The translations under genes were made by a program, and so were the position numbers. Source: Paraburkholderia elongata (GTDB lineage: Bacteria; Pseudomonadota; Gammaproteobacteria; Burkholderiales; Burkholderiaceae). Taken from it: a stretch of DNA of 64,000 bases. Where the stretch lies: contig NZ_WOEZ01000052.1 of the NCBI RefSeq assembly GCF_013177735.1, forward strand, positions 29,076 through 93,075, read 5' to 3'. The notes under the pieces are model-generated. The model did not search any database. It was not told the DNA's origin and saw only the letters and a list, made by a program, of their open reading frames with translations. Positions 61,187 through 64,000 of this stretch are shown one piece after another (position 1 is the first letter of the stretch; each line of letters starts with the position of its first letter).

Positions 61187-61621
61187 GGCGTCGGCGCATT
61201 TTTTTAACCTGGCTAACGCACGCACATGTCGTGCCAACTGGCACGCTCGCTGCGCGATCCAACGGCGGCCATGACCGATAAACCCTACGGGACAATGGTT
61301 TACAGCGATACGGTCAAACCCGTCGAGACGCAATTTTCATCGCCAAACGTTGGTATGAACGCAAACGTTACGTAGCGTTTCGCATCGACGTTACGGTGCG
61401 TCGCCCAGAGAGTCGAACGCGGCGATTACGACAAGTCCGTCTCTCCACACAGAGAAACGGTTTTATGCATCATGAATAAGATTGCGATATAACGAGCGGT
61501 AAAATTTGAGGTTGCGCACTGCAACAATTAAATTTGACCGAGAAAAAAAGATTTACTAGTATCGGCACCAACGCAGCATGCAACGACTGCGCATTCCTCA
61601 TACAGTCATTCAAGGCGGCCG
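61187..61621. promoter_or_regulatory. Region upstream of the EAL gene, with palindromic TACGTA site
   Basis: In this 435-base stretch, AAACGTTACGTAGCGTTT at 61363-61380 is an 18-base palindrome with one mismatched pair, followed at 61388 by another GACGTTACGG. It is the best candidate for the promoter control site of the EAL gene. The right part (about 61460-61560) is AT-rich. No further gene was seen before the transposase fragment. Confidence 0.45.
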
Positions 61622-61900
61622 ATGCTTCAGATCCCTCTCTCCGACGCCGATTGGGCGCGCGTCCAGAGTCTCTTTCCTGTGGTTTCGTCCGGTCGCGGAC
61701 GCCCCCGTCGCAGTGATCGCGAGATCCTCAACGCGATACTCTGGGTTCTGCAGACGAAAGAAAAATGGCACAGGCTTCCGGCGACTTTTCCGCCGCAGCA
61801 GACTTGTTATCTGCGGTATACGACCTGGAAAAGAACGGGCGTTCTAGACCAGGTGAATGAGCGTCTTCCGCTGTGCAATCTGACGCTGTCGTCCTGCTAG
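61622..61900 (+). mobile_element. IS5-family transposase fragment (N-terminal DUF4096 domain)
   Basis: The 92-residue frame has the N-terminal helix-turn-helix domain of IS5/IS1182-type transposases: LSDADWARVQSLFPVV, GRGRPRRSDREILNAILWVL and WHRLPATFPPQQTCYLRYTTWKRTGVL. It ends in a non-homologous tail (about ten residues) where the catalytic DDE domain should begin. No terminal inverted repeats were recognised. It is a relic of an insertion, or a small DNA-binding protein derived from one, since the frame is intact. Confidence 0.75.
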
Positions 61901-61938
61901 ATTAGCGGGAAGCATTGCTTCGCATACCATATCGATTC

Positions 61939-61970
61939 AGAAGCGATCCGCTGTCTCACGGATCGCTTCT
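61939..61970. terminator. Hairpin terminator between the transposase fragment and the leftward operon
   Basis: AGAAGCGATCCG and CGGATCGCTTCT form a perfect twelve-base stem with an eight-base loop, 25 bases after the stop of the leftward secreted protein gene and 39 after the transposase fragment. T-tracts on both sides are weak. Confidence 0.65.
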
Positions 61971-61995
61971 GTGATCGCTCGTGCCCGGCAGCGCG

Positions 61996-62415
61996 TCAGG
62001 CCTTGCCGTTCATTCGATCCATCACTGCCAGTAGATCAGTGAGCGACTGCTTGCATTCCGCTGCGTTCGGCGCGCCGGCGCGCAACGCGCTCAGCGCGCG
62101 GTCGATTGCTTTGTCGACGGTGTGCCAGTCAGCTGCGGCACGCGGCTTCAGCGAAGGCTCGGCGTCGTCCCATGCGAGTTCCAGATCTTTGATGCGCGTC
62201 TTGCCGCCCGCGAGATCGCCTTTGTCGACGAGTACCGCCGTGTCGGCGGCGATCTTGCGGAACGGCGAAAGGTCGCCGAGCTTCGACGCCTTGACAGGCT
62301 CTGCCGCCTCGGCCGACGAAAAGCCGATCCTGCCCGCCTCGTGATGCCCGAAGCTGATAGCGGAGATGGCGATGAAAGAAGCGATGACGGCTTTGCTGAG
62401 GGTGCGTTGATTCAT
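61996..62415 (-). CDS. Exported protein of unknown function
   Basis: The ATG at 62415 (AGAAGAGAATAATC ahead) gives 139 residues; a longer open frame to 62493 reads through the gap. A signal peptide covers about residues 1-37 ([14 protein letters not shown]..., ending AEAAEP). The mature part is helical with many Lys/Asp/Ala ([42 protein letters not shown]), no Cys pair and no known motif except one Cys near the end. It is 74 bases downstream of the COG4705-like gene on the same strand, with which it probably forms an operon. Confidence 0.75.
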   Translation of the reverse strand: MNQRTLSKAVIASFIAISAISFGHHEAGRIGFSSAEAAEPVKASKLGDLSPFRKIAADTAVLVDKGDLAGGKTRIKDLELAWDDAEPSLKPRAAADWHTVDKAIDRALSALRAGAPNAAECKQSLTDLLAVMDRMNGKA

Positions 62416-62489
62416 GATTATTCTCTTCTGTTGGATCCGAAATACGATTGAAAAAGGACTACGTGTACGACTTCTCGAGCGGCACGCGC

Positions 62490-63278
62490 TCAAGGTTCAC
62501 GTGCTGCAAGGGCGCGCACGGACCGCTGTTCGACTGCACTCGCGAAGATAACCAGCACGACGATCGCACTCAGGAAAAGCACACTCGTATTGATCGTGCC
62601 GAGGCCGATACCGCCGTACGCGCGCGACTGCGAAAGCAGGTCGCCGAACGAGGCGCCAAGCGGCCGCGTCAGAATGTAGGCAAGCCAGAAAGTCAGCACC
62701 GGATTCCCGCCGACGTAAAAGATGACGCCCACCAAAGCGATCAGCGCGCTGAATGCCACGACACCGATCATGAAACCGAGCCCCAGCGCTTCTGTCGCAA
62801 GATCGCCGGCCGCGGTGCCCAGCGCGAAGGTGAACAACACAGCAGCCCAGTAGAAAAGCTCCCGCCGCATCGTATAGATGGTGTGAATAGAAAGCGTCCG
62901 CTCGCTGCGATACCAGAGAGCGAACACCACGGCCAGCGCGAGGGCAAATACGATCGTGCTGACATAGAGACTGACGCCGAGCTTGTCGGTCAGTGCATCG
63001 GTAATCTGCGTGCCGACCACACTGACCAGCACCACGGTCAGCCAGTAAATCCCCGGCACGTACTTGCGCATACGAAGCTGCACGGCCAATGCGGCAATCA
63101 GCAACGTAAACATGATTCCGCCGGTGAGCGCGGTACCGAGCCCCACATGCACGGCCAGATAGTCCGCGCCGGTTTCGCCGACGGTGGTCGCCATGATCTT
63201 GATCGCCCAGAAGACAAGTGTTGCCTCGGGCACTTTGTTGCGCATCTCGGCAACACGATAAGTTGAGGTCTCTAGCAA
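62490..63278 (-). CDS. COG4705-like polytopic membrane protein
   Basis: A TTG at 63278, preceded by GGGAGAACC, gives 262 residues; an ATG at 63245 begins [13 protein letters not shown]. It has seven to eight membrane helices in two similar halves, each with a conserved acidic motif: [11 protein letters not shown] (about 25-36) and [15 protein letters not shown] (about 155-170), typical of the COG4705 family of predicted membrane-anchored proteins. A short AREP tail ends it. It probably works with the exported protein encoded next to it; no regulator pair is visible here, although such genes often follow two-component systems. Confidence 0.8.
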   Translation of the reverse strand: MLETSTYRVAEMRNKVPEATLVFWAIKIMATTVGETGADYLAVHVGLGTALTGGIMFTLLIAALAVQLRMRKYVPGIYWLTVVLVSVVGTQITDALTDKLGVSLYVSTIVFALALAVVFALWYRSERTLSIHTIYTMRRELFYWAAVLFTFALGTAAGDLATEALGLGFMIGVVAFSALIALVGVIFYVGGNPVLTFWLAYILTRPLGASFGDLLSQSRAYGGIGLGTINTSVLFLSAIVVLVIFASAVEQRSVRALAAREP

Positions 63279-63563
63279 GCTGGTTCTCCCATCAATAAGC
63301 ACTGAATTCGACGTTGCGAGAAAGCGCGCTGCGCTCACTCAATGGGGCGAATAGTGCAATGGCGAACCTTATGAAAACCTTACGGAAGATGCCGACAAAA
63401 CCACCGAATCGCGGCAGGAAATGGGGAGTTAAAAGGCGTCTTGAACGAGCCTTAAGAGATGCTTAAGGACTTCCACAAAATCAAAAAATATACTGCTCAA
63501 GCACTGCGAATCGAGGCCGATAGACAGAACGCAGTACACACGTTTTTCTATCAGGAGATTTAG

Positions 63564-63872
63564 ATGTCCATTCAGGCAATCGGCCAAAGCGCCGTACAAG
63601 CACCGGCCTCATCCGCCGCGTCGACATCGAGTTCAGCGTCGGCCGCGCCGGCATCGAGCACGAGCGCTTCTTCTGCTACGGGGTCGAGCACCAGCACGTC
63701 CGCATCGTCCGCGTCGTCCGCATCTTCGTATACGGTCAACATCAGCGCCGCCGCACATGCTTTGTTGGCCGAAGCAAGCGAGACGTCGGTTCAAACCGCG
63801 CAGGAAGCAGGAAAGGGCGATCAGCAGGCGCAACGCCTGCTCGCCAAGGAGGCCGCAGCCAAAGTGCATTAA
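63564..63872 (+). CDS. Ser/Ala-rich small protein, 102 aa
   Basis: AGGAGATTTAG directly precedes the ATG. The first half (about 12-54) is a low-complexity run of Ser, Ala and Thr; the second half is a short helical domain (YTVNISAAAHALLAEASETSVQTAQEAGKGDQQAQRLLAKEAAA). No signal peptide or membrane segment. The layout, disordered Ser-rich start and helical end, resembles flagellar or secreted accessory proteins, but I cannot name the family. It follows an AT-rich 285-base promoter region and stands alone to the end of the window. Confidence 0.65.
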   Translation: MSIQAIGQSAVQAPASSAASTSSSASAAPASSTSASSATGSSTSTSASSASSASSYTVNISAAAHALLAEASETSVQTAQEAGKGDQQAQRLLAKEAAAKVH

Positions 63873-64000
63873 CCCCAGCTTTAGCTTCTGAAATTGCTGG
63901 AACCCGCATCAGTTGTAGGGTTCGGCAATTTTTTAGTAGTCCTATGTAGCCATGTAATTCACATTATCACCTTGATTTTTCGCTCATGCTTTGCTTTTAT

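Noticed and set aside
61363..61621. Terminal inverted repeats of an insertion sequence around the transposase fragment
   Set aside because: The palindrome at 61363 has no matching copy on the other side at a plausible distance, and the hairpin at 61939 differs in sequence.

Overview
The window looks like chromosomal (or second-replicon) DNA of a GC-rich betaproteobacterium of the Burkholderiales, most probably Paraburkholderia or a close relative. The support is the Burkholderia-type trimeric porin, the DUF2844/DUF3443 pair, monomeric NADP-isocitrate dehydrogenase, a complete mhp meta-cleavage cluster, many LysR/IclR/GntR regulators beside catabolic genes, and codon use with strong G/C at third positions. 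No tRNA, rRNA, CRISPR array, prophage or intact insertion sequence was recognised. It is an accessory, metabolically flexible region with several decaying genes.

Layout. 1-4.5 kb: the 5' end of an AcoR-like sigma-54 activator, a small unknown gene, a TetR regulator divergent from a metallo-beta-lactamase-fold hydrolase, and an ECF sigma factor/small membrane protein/ferredoxin triad. 4.5-8.1 kb: a periplasmic solute-binding protein translationally coupled to a CHASE-PAS-GGDEF-EAL protein. 8.3-14 kb: MetR divergent from metE, followed in tandem by a second metE broken by a stop codon and a frameshift, then the 3' half of a cobalamin riboswitch that no longer faces a gene. 14-16.3 kb: porin and LysR regulator. 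16.8-20.4 kb: a histidine-ammonia-lyase-like protein that lacks the MIO-forming tripeptide, an amino-acid binding protein and a GcvA-like regulator. 20.5-27.2 kb: transporters (two MFS, a COG4280-like membrane protein, Kup) and a RidA remnant. 27.2-31.1 kb: glucarate catabolism (gudD, gudP-like, FadR-type regulator). 31.2-35.2 kb: AtuA-like pair, CitMHS transporter, LysR. 35.3-38.8 kb: decayed DUF2844 gene, intact DUF3443 lipoprotein, alpha/beta hydrolase, small protein. 39-46.6 kb: monomeric IDH, TonB siderophore receptor, LysR, MFS.

46.6-57 kb is a complete 3-(3-hydroxyphenyl)propionate (mhp) pathway, transcribed leftward in the order A-B-D-F-E-T-C, with mhpR divergent and a perfect palindromic operator between them. 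It is followed by a GlpP-type antiterminator remnant and an iron alcohol dehydrogenase. 57.3-64 kb: a repeat-rich lipoprotein, an ICMT-like methyltransferase, a degenerate EAL protein with a palindrome at its promoter, an IS5 fragment, a COG4705-like membrane protein with a secreted partner, and a Ser/Ala-rich small protein.

The most unusual points are the MIO-less ammonia-lyase homologue whose other active-site residues are retained, the decayed second metE fused to an orphan half-riboswitch, the pepsin-like aspartate motifs in the DUF3443 lipoprotein, and the binding-protein/c-di-GMP enzyme pair.
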